Origin: Clostridia bacterium
GTDB lineage: Bacteria > Bacillota > Clostridia > Oscillospirales > CAG-272
Length of the DNA: 57,763 nt
Direction of reading: 5' to 3'
NCBI GenBank assembly: GCA_017450965.1
Contig: JAFSSQ010000029.1
Span: 1 to 57,763, forward strand
Shown here: positions 1 to 6,710 of the stretch, piece by piece
Layout: each line of letters starts with the position of its first letter
Numbering within the stretch: position 1 is the stretch's first letter
Translations under genes and position numbers: made by a program
Notes under the pieces: generated by a model
Seen by the model: the letters and a program-made list of their open reading frames with translations, nothing else
Databases searched by the model: none
Told to the model about the DNA's origin: nothing

Positions 1-198
1 ATCTCATCCTTACCGCCCGCCTACTCCTTCAGTCGCCTACGGCGACAGCGGCCCAGCGGGGTCCCCGAAATAATCCGCAAGGATTATTTGGGGAATCGGG
101 CCCTCCCGGAGGGAGCCAAACGGCAGGAGCAAGCCCCTGCCCTACAAAAAAAACAACGCACTTTAGTTTCGTGTAGGGCGGGGGTTTATCTCCCGCCG
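1..198. repeat. Palindrome-rich intergenic module, copy 1
   Basis: This gene-free stretch is a chain of inverted repeats with short loops. They are GTCGCC/GGCGAC around TAC (32-46), an AAATAATCC/GGATTATTT stem extended by CCCC/GGGG (63-93), CTCCC/GGGAG around GGA (103-115), GGCAGG/CCTGCC (122-141), CCCTACA/TGTAGGG (140-178) and GGCGGG/CCCGCC (177-197). The first 30 bases are nearly the reverse complement of 51639-51668, and 122-198 matches 51516-51585 in direct orientation. No reading frame here has coding character. The window edge truncates the left side. It is most likely a dispersed non-coding repeat; its function is unknown. Confidence 0.7.
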
Positions 199-211
199 TC
201 CCGCCGAAACA

Positions 212-244
212 GAAAGCCGACCCACGCTTACCGGGTCGGCTTTC
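212..244 (-). terminator. Terminator hairpin of the udg-aminopeptidase operon
   Basis: There is a perfect 12-bp stem, GAAAGCCGACCC (212-223) with GGGTCGGCTTTC (233-244), and a 9-nt loop. It lies about 90 bases beyond the aminopeptidase stop. Near-identical hairpins occur at 5976-6008, 44159-44191 and 51393-51425. The U-tract is weak on both strands, so termination strength is inferred. Confidence 0.65.
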
Positions 245-284
245 GTTTTGGATTTGCTATGAACACGCTTTCTCTGATTCTTTA

Positions 285-330
285 CCCTTTTCAAAAAGTC
301 TTTTCGCTTCCTTTTCTTCAGAAAAGGAAG
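285..330 (-). repeat. 3' hairpin element A (copy 1)
   Basis: Read on the minus strand, this is a perfect 10-bp stem, CTTCCTTTTC with GAAAAGGAAG and a TGAA loop (307-330), followed by the conserved linker CGAAAAGACTTTTTG. It begins 6 bases after the aminopeptidase stop codon and precedes the terminator hairpin at 212-244. The same order recurs behind genes at 5751, 43045, 44068, 46221, 51300 and 52890. Confidence 0.85.
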
Positions 331-336
331 GCTCTC

Positions 337-1563
337 TTAAAACGCCCAGTTGCCCTGGCGGAAGATCGGGACTTTTTTGCCGTCGCGGGTGACGGCGGTG
401 ATCTCGAGATCGGGGGAGCCGACCATGAAGTCGACGTGGATCATCGAGCTGTTGATCCCCTTTTCGCGGCACTCCTCGAGAGTGTACTTTTCAAAGTCCT
501 TGATGCAGTTTTCAAAGCCGCGGCCGAGGGCGAGGTGGCAGCAGGCGTTTTCGTCGAAGAGGGTGTTGTTGAAGACGATCTCCGAGTTGCGGATCGGGGA
601 GTCGTAGGGGACGAGCGCGACCTCGCCGAGCATCGACGCGCCCTCGTCCATCCCGACCATCTCGCGCAGGAGCGCCTCGTTCTTTTCCGCTTTGACCTCG
701 ACGACCTTGCCCTTCTCGAACCGGACGGAGAAGTTCTCGATGATCTCGCCGCGGTAGGAGAGCGGGCGGGTGGAATAGACGATCCCGTCCGCGTCGCCTT
801 TCATCGGGGAGGTAAAGACCTCCTCGCTCGGGATATTCGGGTTGAATTCGACGCCGGAGAGCGTCTTTTCGCTGCCGCCCATAAAGAGGGCGTCCGGGAT
901 GAGCCCGACCCGGAGATCGGTGCCGTTGGCCGCGCGGTAGCGAAGCTCGCGGATCCCGAGGGAATTAAGGTAGGCGCAGCGGGCGGCGAGGTCGGCGTTG
1001 TGATCCTTCCACGCCTGCACGGGGTCCGGTCCGTCCGCGCGGGAGGTGTAGAGGATCGCTTCCCACAGTTTTTCCATCGCCTGGTTCGCGCGCAGACCGG
1101 GGAACACGCTCTTGGCCCACGCCTTGCCCGGCACGGCGGCGATCACCCACTGATACTTGTTTTCCATCTCGTCGCGGAACGGCTTGATGATCGGATAGCG
1201 CGCCTGCGAGACCTTGGAGACCTTTTTCTGGTTGACGCCCTTCATCCCGTTCGGATCCTCGGAGTCGATATAGATCATCGCGGGGAGCGCCTCCACGCCG
1301 TGCTTCAGCTTGGCGATCTCCCAGTCGTCGAACCGGGACAGGGACTTGAGCGTGCGGTGGCGGATCGCGAGCTTTTCAAGGGGCTGATACCCCCACTCCA
1401 CGCGGACCTTGGAGGCGCCGGCTTTGTAGCACTCCTCCGCCGTCATCGCGACGAACTCCGGCTGGTCGAGTCCGGCGCGGATCACGACCTCCTGCCCCTT
1501 CTGGACGTTGGCGCCCATCCGCGCGATCAGACGGGCAAAGCTGCGCATCGTTGTTTTTTTCAT
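337..1563 (-). CDS. M29-family metallo-aminopeptidase
   Basis: The 408-residue product matches the usual length of AmpS/PepS/aminopeptidase T enzymes, cytosolic dinuclear-metal exopeptidases that remove N-terminal amino acids from peptides. Family residues are visible in the second half: Glu in PSEEVFTSP, Glu in LGEVALV, His in CCHLALGRG, and His and Asp in MIHVDFMVG. The start at 1563 is preceded by GAGGAGG and overlaps the stop of the upstream uracil-DNA glycosylase by ATGA, so the two genes are translationally coupled and share the promoter at 2168-2196. A longer in-frame extension only reads through the upstream gene in another frame. The 3' end runs into hairpin element A. The family assignment is firm; substrate preference cannot be read. 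Confidence 0.93.
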   Translation of the reverse strand: MKKTTMRSFARLIARMGANVQKGQEVVIRAGLDQPEFVAMTAEECYKAGASKVRVEWGYQPLEKLAIRHRTLKSLSRFDDWEIAKLKHGVEALPAMIYIDSEDPNGMKGVNQKKVSKVSQARYPIIKPFRDEMENKYQWVIAAVPGKAWAKSVFPGLRANQAMEKLWEAILYTSRADGPDPVQAWKDHNADLAARCAYLNSLGIRELRYRAANGTDLRVGLIPDALFMGGSEKTLSGVEFNPNIPSEEVFTSPMKGDADGIVYSTRPLSYRGEIIENFSVRFEKGKVVEVKAEKNEALLREMVGMDEGASMLGEVALVPYDSPIRNSEIVFNNTLFDENACCHLALGRGFENCIKDFEKYTLEECREKGINSSMIHVDFMVGSPDLEITAVTRDGKKVPIFRQGNWAF

Positions 1564-2138
1564 CTGTTTTCCTCCTCGTCCGGCGAGGCAAGCTCGCCGA
1601 GCTTTTGTTTGATCATTTTCATATCGTCGAGCATATCGCCCTTGCGGCGGGGGTCCCGCAGCAGCGCCGCGGGGTGGAAAACCGCCGTAACGGCGCGGCC
1701 GCGCCGGGTGTACCATTGCCCGTGGTCGCGGGAAATGCGGAAGTCGTCCCCGATCAGCCGGTGGGCGGAGATCCTGCCGAGGCAGACGATCACCTTCGGG
1801 TCGATCAGCTCGATCTGCCGCCAGAGAAAACGGATACAGGCGTCCTCCTCCACGGGCAGCGGATCGCGGTTTTTCGGCGGGCGGCACTTGAGGATGTTGG
1901 CGATATACACGTTCTCCCGCGGGATGTCCACGGCGTAAAGATACTTGTCGAGCAGCTCGCCCGCCCGGCCGACGAAGGGGATCCCGGAGAGATCCTCCTT
2001 TTCCCCCGGCGCCTCGCCGACGAACATCAGCTCCGCCGTCTCGCTCCCGGTGCCGAATACCAGATTGGTCCTCGTTTCCCACAAACAACAGCCGCGGCAC
2101 GCTTCACACTCCCGCCGCAGATCTTCCCACTCCGCCAT
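1560..2138 (-). CDS. Uracil-DNA glycosylase, family 4 (Fe-S)
   Basis: The 192-residue enzyme removes uracil from DNA in base-excision repair. The four cluster-binding cysteines of family 4 are present at 14, 17, 85 and 101 (spacings CX2C and CX15C). Catalytic motif GEAPGEKED lies at 41-49 and the C-terminal HPAALLRDP motif is intact. It opens the operon: the start at 2138 has the ribosome binding site GGAGG, and a TTGACA-N17-TAAGAT promoter lies about 30 bases upstream. The gene overlaps the aminopeptidase by 4 nt. It is divergent from another DNA-repair pair (the YhaO/YhaN-like genes), separated by 126 bases that hold both promoters. Confidence 0.95.
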   Translation of the reverse strand: MAEWEDLRRECEACRGCCLWETRTNLVFGTGSETAELMFVGEAPGEKEDLSGIPFVGRAGELLDKYLYAVDIPRENVYIANILKCRPPKNRDPLPVEEDACIRFLWRQIELIDPKVIVCLGRISAHRLIGDDFRISRDHGQWYTRRGRAVTAVFHPAALLRDPRRKGDMLDDMKMIKQKLGELASPDEEENR

Positions 2139-2167
2139 AGACGCCTCCCTGCCGTTTTTTCCTCTCT

Positions 2168-2196
2168 ATCTTATCACAGCGGGAGAAAGATGTCAA
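2168..2196 (-). promoter_or_regulatory. Sigma-A promoter of the udg operon
   Basis: On the minus strand, -35 TTGACA (2196-2191), a 17-bp spacer and -10 TAAGAT (2173-2168). It lies 29 bases before the glycosylase start and is back to back with the promoter at 2214-2242. Confidence 0.8.
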
Positions 2197-2213
2197 ACAG
2201 AAATCGCTTTTTC

Positions 2214-2242
2214 TTGCAACTTGGCGCGCGGCGTGGTAAAAT
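2214..2242 (+). promoter_or_regulatory. Sigma-A promoter of the yhaO-yhaN operon
   Basis: -35 TTGCAA (2214-2219), a 17-bp spacer, -10 TAAAAT (2237-2242), then the ribosome binding site AAGGAGG and the ATG at 2265. The leader would be only about 15 nt. The same hexamers with the same spacing serve the protease gene at 48778-48806. Confidence 0.8.
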
Positions 2243-2264
2243 AAAAGAAACAAGGAGGCGCGTT

Positions 2265-3392
2265 ATGGCAAAGGATGGTAAATTACGGATCTTTCACGCG
2301 GGGGACGTGCATCTCGACACGCCCTTTTCCCGTCTTGACGCCGAGCGGGGCGAGGCGAGGCGGCGCGATCTGCGCTCGACCTTTACCGGTATGATGCTCT
2401 ACGCGAGGATGAAAAACTGCCAGCTCGTTCTGCTGCCCGGCGATCTCTTTGACGACGGCTTTGCGACGAAGGAGACGGTCGAGCTGCTCTGCCGCGAGTT
2501 TGAAAACTCGCCGGATATCCGCTTCGTCATCGCGCCGGGCAACCACGACCCCTACCGCCCCGGCTCCGTCTACGCGGCGAAAAAATTCCCCGAAAACGTC
2601 TATATTTTCTCCTCGCCCGCCGTTTCCCGTTTTGAGTTTCCCGAGCTCGGCGCCGACGTGTACGGCTGGGCGTTTACTTCCTCTTTTCTGACCGAGGATC
2701 CGCTCGCCGGCTTTGCCCCGGAGGAAAACGGCCGGCTCCGGCTGCTCTGCGCCCACGGGGATCTCACCTCCCCCGTCTCGAACTCCTGTCCGCTCTCGGA
2801 GAGCGACTTCGTGCGCGGGGGCTTTACCTACGCGGCGCTCGGGCATATCCACAAATCCCCCGGCATCAAGCGCGTCGGCCGGACCTGGTTCGGGTACAGC
2901 GGTTCCCCCGAGGGCCGGAGCTTTGACGAGTGCGGGGAGCGCGGCGCCTACTACGCCGAGATCGACGAAGACGGCGAGGTCGCCGTTTCCTTCGTTCCCT
3001 TCTCCCGCCGGATCTACCGCAAGGAGACCTGCGATCTCACCGGCTGCCGCACCGACGCGGAGGCCTCTCACCGCATCCTCGGACTTTTCGAGCGGGAAAA
3101 ACTCGGCAAAAACGTGATCCTCCGCCTCACGCTGACCGGCTCCTGCGCCCCCGGGATCACCGTGCGGGAGGCGGAACTGGCGGACCGGGTCTTTTCCCTC
3201 GATCTGCGGGACGAGACCTCGCCGACCTTCGACGGCGCGATGCTGGAGCAGGATCTCACCCTGCGCGGCGCGCTCTACCGCATCCTCCTGCCGGAGCTGA
3301 CCTCGGAGGATCCCGAGGTACGGCGGACGGCGGCGGACGCGCTCCGCTGCGGGCTGACGGCGCTGGACGGCGGCGTCCCCGCCGACCTCTGA
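2265..3392 (+). CDS. yhaO: YhaO/SbcD-like DNA repair exonuclease (metallophosphoesterase)
   Basis: The 375-residue protein carries the calcineurin-like phosphoesterase motifs in order: DVHLD near the N-terminus, GDLFDD, GNHDPY, CAHGD and GHIH. These residues bind two metal ions in SbcD/Mre11 nucleases, which process DNA ends and hairpins together with an SMC-like ATPase. The next gene, 13 nt downstream, encodes such an ATPase, which supports the YhaO-YhaN pairing known from Bacillus. The ATG at 2265 was chosen for AAGGAGG at 2252-2258 and because homology begins with RIFHAGDVH; longer in-frame extensions run through the divergent promoter region. Cytosolic; no signal peptide is visible. Confidence 0.9.
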   Translation: MAKDGKLRIFHAGDVHLDTPFSRLDAERGEARRRDLRSTFTGMMLYARMKNCQLVLLPGDLFDDGFATKETVELLCREFENSPDIRFVIAPGNHDPYRPGSVYAAKKFPENVYIFSSPAVSRFEFPELGADVYGWAFTSSFLTEDPLAGFAPEENGRLRLLCAHGDLTSPVSNSCPLSESDFVRGGFTYAALGHIHKSPGIKRVGRTWFGYSGSPEGRSFDECGERGAYYAEIDEDGEVAVSFVPFSRRIYRKETCDLTGCRTDAEASHRILGLFEREKLGKNVILRLTLTGSCAPGITVREAELADRVFSLDLRDETSPTFDGAMLEQDLTLRGALYRILLPELTSEDPEVRRTAADALRCGLTALDGGVPADL

Positions 3393-3405
3393 AAGGAGAG
3401 CTCTC

Positions 3406-5751
3406 ATGCAGCTGGAAGAACTCTATATCGAACGGTTTGCCGGACTTTCCGATCTTTCCCTCTCGTTTTCCGAGGGGCTCAACCTGATCGAAGGAAAAAA
3501 CGAAAGCGGGAAAAGCTCGGTCGCCGGGTTTATCAAGTTTCTCTTTTACGGCGTTTCCGGCAAGGGGACGGACGGCGCGGAGCTCTCCGAGCGCGCGCGG
3601 ATCCTGCCCTTTGACGCCGCCCACGTCGGCGGCTGGGCGACCGTACGGACCGACGCCCGGCGCCTGAAGATCCGCCGCTCCCTCTCCGTCAGCCGGACCG
3701 GCTCCCGGGAGAGCGTGCGGGAGACCAAGGAGATCTGCGACGCCGACACCGGCGATCTGCTTTTCTCCGGCGAGGAGCCGGGGGAGCTCCTCTTCGGCGT
3801 CGGAGCAAAGCTCTACCGTTCCACCGCCTTTTTCCGCCAGATGGCGGACGCCGCGCCCGAGCGGGGAGAAGTGACCGCCGCGATCGGCAATATCCTTTTC
3901 TCCGGCGACGAAGGGACCGACGTCCGGCGGGCGCAGAAAACGCTTGACGAGCTGCGCGTCCGCCTCCTCCACAAAAACGGAAAGGGCGGCGAGATCTTCG
4001 ATCTGCGGGAAGAAGAACGCCGCCTGCAGGATCTCTTGCGGGAAGCGGAGGAGTCGAACCGCGGCGTGATCGCGACCGAAGGAGAGCTGGACGCCCGCCG
4101 GGAAAAGCTGGCGGCGCTGGAAAAGCAGGAAGCGGAGATGGCCGCCCGCACCAAAGCGGCGAAGATCCGCCTCACCCTCGCCTGCCGCGAGGAAAAGCGG
4201 GACAAGGAAGCCGCCCTCGCCGAAAACCGCGCCGCTCTCGCCGCCCTCTACCCGAACGGAGAAAAGCCGGACGTTTCCGATCTTGCGGCGGCACGCCGCA
4301 CGGTGCCCGAACTGCCCCTGCGCGAGGAAGAGCTGCGGGAGGCGCTGGAAACGCAGCGGCGCCTGGAAGAAGAGCTCGCCTCCCTCCCCGCAAGCGAAGA
4401 AAACGGGGAGGAGATCGAAGCGGCGGGCGGCGCCGAGCGCGTCCGCTCCGAGCACGCTTATCTCCTGAAAAAGAAACGGGCTGACCGCCTGTTTGCGATC
4501 CTGTTCGCCGTATTCGGGGCGGCGGCGCTCGCCTTCGGGCTGCTGGCGCATTCCTCGCTCCTTCCCTTCCTCACAGAGCCGCTTTCCGCCGGGATCGGCC
4601 GTCCCGCCGCGATCCTCGGCGGCGCGCTCCTTCTCGTTTCCCTCTTTTACCTCGTCGGCGCGCTCCGCGCCGCGGGCAAGGCGCGCTCCCTGCGCGCCCG
4701 GATCTGCGGGAGCTGCGGCGAACGGGCGTTCGGCCCCCGGATGGACGCTTATCTTGACAACGCGCGCGAGCTGCGCGACAAACGCCTTGCCGTTTCCGCG
4801 GCGAAGGCAAAGGCCGACGCGGCAAAGGAAACGTTCGGCGCTCTCGCCGCCGACGCGCGGCGGCTGCTTGCCCGTCTGAGCGGCGGCGACGGCGAAAAAG
4901 AAAAAACGCCGGACGGCGCCCTCTCTGCCGCGCTGCAAACGGCGGCGGACCGGGCGGACGAACGCGGACGGCAGGCCGTCCGGCTCGATGCGGAAGAAGC
5001 CGCCCTCCGCGCCCGGATCGCGGAGCTCTCCCGCTCGGTCGGTCCGGAGGAAGAAGACGCGCTGCGCGCCGAGCTGGCCGCTCTCGCCCTCCCGCCGGAG
5101 GACCCCTCCCAGACGATCGCCTCCCTCGAGCAGGGCGTGGAGTTTTACCGCCAGCAGGCGCAGCTCCAGCGCGCGGAGATCCACAAGCGCGAGCTTACCC
5201 TCGCCGACCTGCGCGCGCGCGCCCTCGACCCCTACGCCGTCTCCGGCAAGCTCTTTGAGACCCAGACCTCCCTCGCCTCCGCCGAGCGGCGTTACCGCGC
5301 CTGCGAACGCGCCATCGAGGCGCTCTCCGAGGCGGGTCGGGAGATCCGCGGCGGCGTTGCCCCCACCCTCTCCGCCGGCGCCTGCGAACGCCTCGCCGCC
5401 TTCACAAGCGGCCGCTACGGCGCCCTCTCGGTCGCAAGCGACCTCTCCCTCTCCCACGAAGACAAGACGGGCGCGCACAGCCCCGAGCAGTTCAGCGCCG
5501 GCACGCGTGACCTCGCCTACCTCTCCCTCCGCCTCGCCCTCGTCGATCTCCTCTACGTGAAGGAAAAACCGCCCCTTATCCTCGACGAAACGCTCGCCTT
5601 CCAGGACGCGGAACGCACCCGCCTCGCCCTCGCCCTCCTCGCGCGGGAAGGGGAACGCGGCGTGCAATCCCTGCTCTTTACCTGCCGCGGCGAGGAATCC
5701 GCCGCCGGCGCCGGCGTGCCGATGAACCGGATCGTATTGGAGGGAAAATAA
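3406..5751 (+). CDS. yhaN: YhaN/SbcC-like AAA ATPase with central membrane hairpin
   Basis: The 781-residue SMC-like ATPase has Walker A GKNESGKSS at 30-38, long charged coiled-coil regions (about 190-350 and 430-640), an ABC-type signature around FSAGTRDLAYLSLRL (near 697) and Walker B PLILDETL (near 724). Between the coils, at about 360-422, are two hydrophobic segments where SbcC would have a zinc hook. This suggests the coil tip is membrane-anchored, as predicted for YhaN proteins. It is cotranscribed with the YhaO-like nuclease and is the presumed partner in DNA-end processing. It is shorter than classical SbcC. The ribosome binding site AAGGAG precedes ATG 3406. The operon ends in hairpin element A and the terminator at 5837-5869. 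Confidence 0.88.
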   Translation: MQLEELYIERFAGLSDLSLSFSEGLNLIEGKNESGKSSVAGFIKFLFYGVSGKGTDGAELSERARILPFDAAHVGGWATVRTDARRLKIRRSLSVSRTGSRESVRETKEICDADTGDLLFSGEEPGELLFGVGAKLYRSTAFFRQMADAAPERGEVTAAIGNILFSGDEGTDVRRAQKTLDELRVRLLHKNGKGGEIFDLREEERRLQDLLREAEESNRGVIATEGELDARREKLAALEKQEAEMAARTKAAKIRLTLACREEKRDKEAALAENRAALAALYPNGEKPDVSDLAAARRTVPELPLREEELREALETQRRLEEELASLPASEENGEEIEAAGGAERVRSEHAYLLKKKRADRLFAILFAVFGAAALAFGLLAHSSLLPFLTEPLSAGIGRPAAILGGALLLVSLFYLVGALRAAGKARSLRARICGSCGERAFGPRMDAYLDNARELRDKRLAVSAAKAKADAAKETFGALAADARRLLARLSGGDGEKEKTPDGALSAALQTAADRADERGRQAVRLDAEEAALRARIAELSRSVGPEEEDALRAELAALALPPEDPSQTIASLEQGVEFYRQQAQLQRAEIHKRELTLADLRARALDPYAVSGKLFETQTSLASAERRYRACERAIEALSEAGREIRGGVAPTLSAGACERLAAFTSGRYGALSVASDLSLSHEDKTGAHSPEQFSAGTRDLAYLSLRLALVDLLYVKEKPPLILDETLAFQDAERTRLALALLAREGERGVQSLLFTCRGEESAAGAGVPMNRIVLEGK

Positions 5752-5759
5752 GGAAACGC

Positions 5760-5810
5760 CTTCCTTTTCTGAAGAAAAGGAAGCGAAAAGACTTTCTGAA
5801 AAAGGATGAT
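5760..5810 (+). repeat. 3' hairpin element A (copy 2)
   Basis: A perfect stem, CTTCCTTTTC (5760-5769) and GAAAAGGAAG (5774-5783) with a TGAA loop, is followed by CGAAAAGACTTTCTGAAAAAGG. It starts 9 bases after the YhaN-like stop and is followed by the terminator at 5837-5869. Confidence 0.85.
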
Positions 5811-5836
5811 AGGGAGCGAACAAAACGAACCGTATC

Positions 5837-5869
5837 AAAACGCCGGTCGGTAGGAACGACCGGCGTTTT
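5837..5869. terminator. Terminator of the yhaO-yhaN operon
   Basis: Stem AAAACGCCGGTCG (5837-5849) and CGACCGGCGTTTT (5857-5869) with a 7-nt loop. The A/T ends make it usable on both strands. The same CGCCGGTC core ends the units at 43159-43193 and 46102-46135. Confidence 0.85.
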
Positions 5870-5975
5870 GCTTGGGCAAATCTCTTACCGCGGAAACGAT
5901 CCTGAAACGCCTCTGTCCGCGAAGGCGACGGCTCTGCCGCAGGGGCGATTTATCTCCCGCCGCGCCTCCAAAACA

Positions 5976-6092
5976 GAAAGCCGTCCCATGCTTACCGGGG
6001 CGGCTTTCGTGTTTGATTTGCTTTGTATTCACTTTCTCTATTTCTTTCCCCTTTTCAAAAAGTCTTTTGCCTCCTTTACTTCAAAAAAGGAA
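5976..6092 (-). repeat. Orphan, degenerate inverted copy of the 3' element
   Basis: Read on the minus strand, a decayed element A (6070-6092) is followed by the GAAAAGACTT-type linker and the hairpin GAAAGCCGCCCC with GGGACGGCTTTC (6008-5976, one wobble pair). A GGCGGGAGATAAAT segment like that at 177-198 adjoins it at 5944-5962. No minus-strand gene lies upstream of it, so this copy faces the one behind yhaN. Together they fill most of the 413-base gap between yhaN and the sigma factor gene. Confidence 0.75.
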
Positions 6093-6107
6093 TATTTTTC
6101 TTTCGGG

Positions 6108-6139
6108 TGCAACCTTTTTGCCGTTTCCGGTGTTATAAT
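6108..6139 (+). promoter_or_regulatory. Promoter of the ECF sigma operon
   Basis: The strongest element is a perfect -10 TATAAT at 6134-6139, but no good sigma-A -35 stands 17 bp before it. Instead TGCAAC at 6108-6113 followed by GTGTTA at 6130-6135 resembles the -35/-10 pattern used by ECF sigma factors, which would fit autoregulation. AAGGAGGT follows at 6148-6155. Which polymerase form reads it is inference. Confidence 0.5.
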
Positions 6140-6164
6140 AGGTGATGAAGGAGGTCCGACCAAT

Positions 6165-6710
6165 ATGTTTTTTGCCTTTTTACCCCTGTTCTTTGGTGTG
6201 ATCAGCGAAGATGAGTTTGAGACGATGTTTACCGACTACCGCGACAGGATGCTGGCGGTTGCCGGGTCCGTCCTGCGGGAGAAGCAGGACGCCGAGGACG
6301 CGGTGCAAAACGCCTTCCTCGCCGTCTACCGCCAGCGCGCCCGGCTCTGCTTTTCCTCTGACGAGCAAAGAAAGATCTATCTCTGCAAATGCGCAAAAAA
6401 CGCCGCGCTCAACCTCCTGCGGGCAAAAAAGGAGACCCTGCCCCTCCCGGAAGATATGCCGGACGGTCCGGAAGAGCCGGACGCTGCCGAGACCGTTGCG
6501 GAAAACGCCGACTGCGAAGAACTGATCGCCGCGGTCCGCGCCCTTCCCGCCGCCTGCCGCGACGCGATGACCCTCTACTATCTTTACGAAATGAAGGTAA
6601 GCGACGTGGCGATCGCCCTCTCCCTGCCCGTCAACACCGTGAAATCCCATCTTCTGCGCGGCCGCAAGCTGCTGCGCCGTGCCCTTGCCGGAAAGGAGGG
6701 ATCCCGATGA
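6165..6710 (+). CDS. ECF-family RNA polymerase sigma factor
   Basis: The 181-residue protein has a sigma-70 region 2 (about 20-85, with DAEDAVQNAFLAVYR) and a region 4 helix-turn-helix (about 130-175, with MKVSDVAIALSLPVNTVKSHLLRGR). No region 1 or 3 is present, as expected for ECF sigma factors, which redirect RNA polymerase to stress or envelope regulons. The start at 6165 was chosen for AAGGAGGT 9 bases upstream; an upstream in-frame extension lies in repeat sequence. Its stop overlaps the start of the next gene (ATGA), a membrane protein that is the likely anti-sigma factor. The regulated genes are unknown. Confidence 0.92.
   Translation: MFFAFLPLFFGVISEDEFETMFTDYRDRMLAVAGSVLREKQDAEDAVQNAFLAVYRQRARLCFSSDEQRKIYLCKCAKNAALNLLRAKKETLPLPEDMPDGPEEPDAAETVAENADCEELIAAVRALPAACRDAMTLYYLYEMKVSDVAIALSLPVNTVKSHLLRGRKLLRRALAGKEGSR

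Noticed and set aside
88..1938. Long plus-strand reading frame opposite the aminopeptidase and glycosylase genes
   Set aside because: It is the antisense shadow of two clear minus-strand genes in GC-rich DNA; no ribosome binding site and no family motifs.
3256..5838. 860-codon minus-strand frame opposite the yhaN-like gene
   Set aside because: The plus-strand gene has Walker A, Walker B and a ribosome binding site; the antisense frame is low-complexity and spans intergenic repeat.
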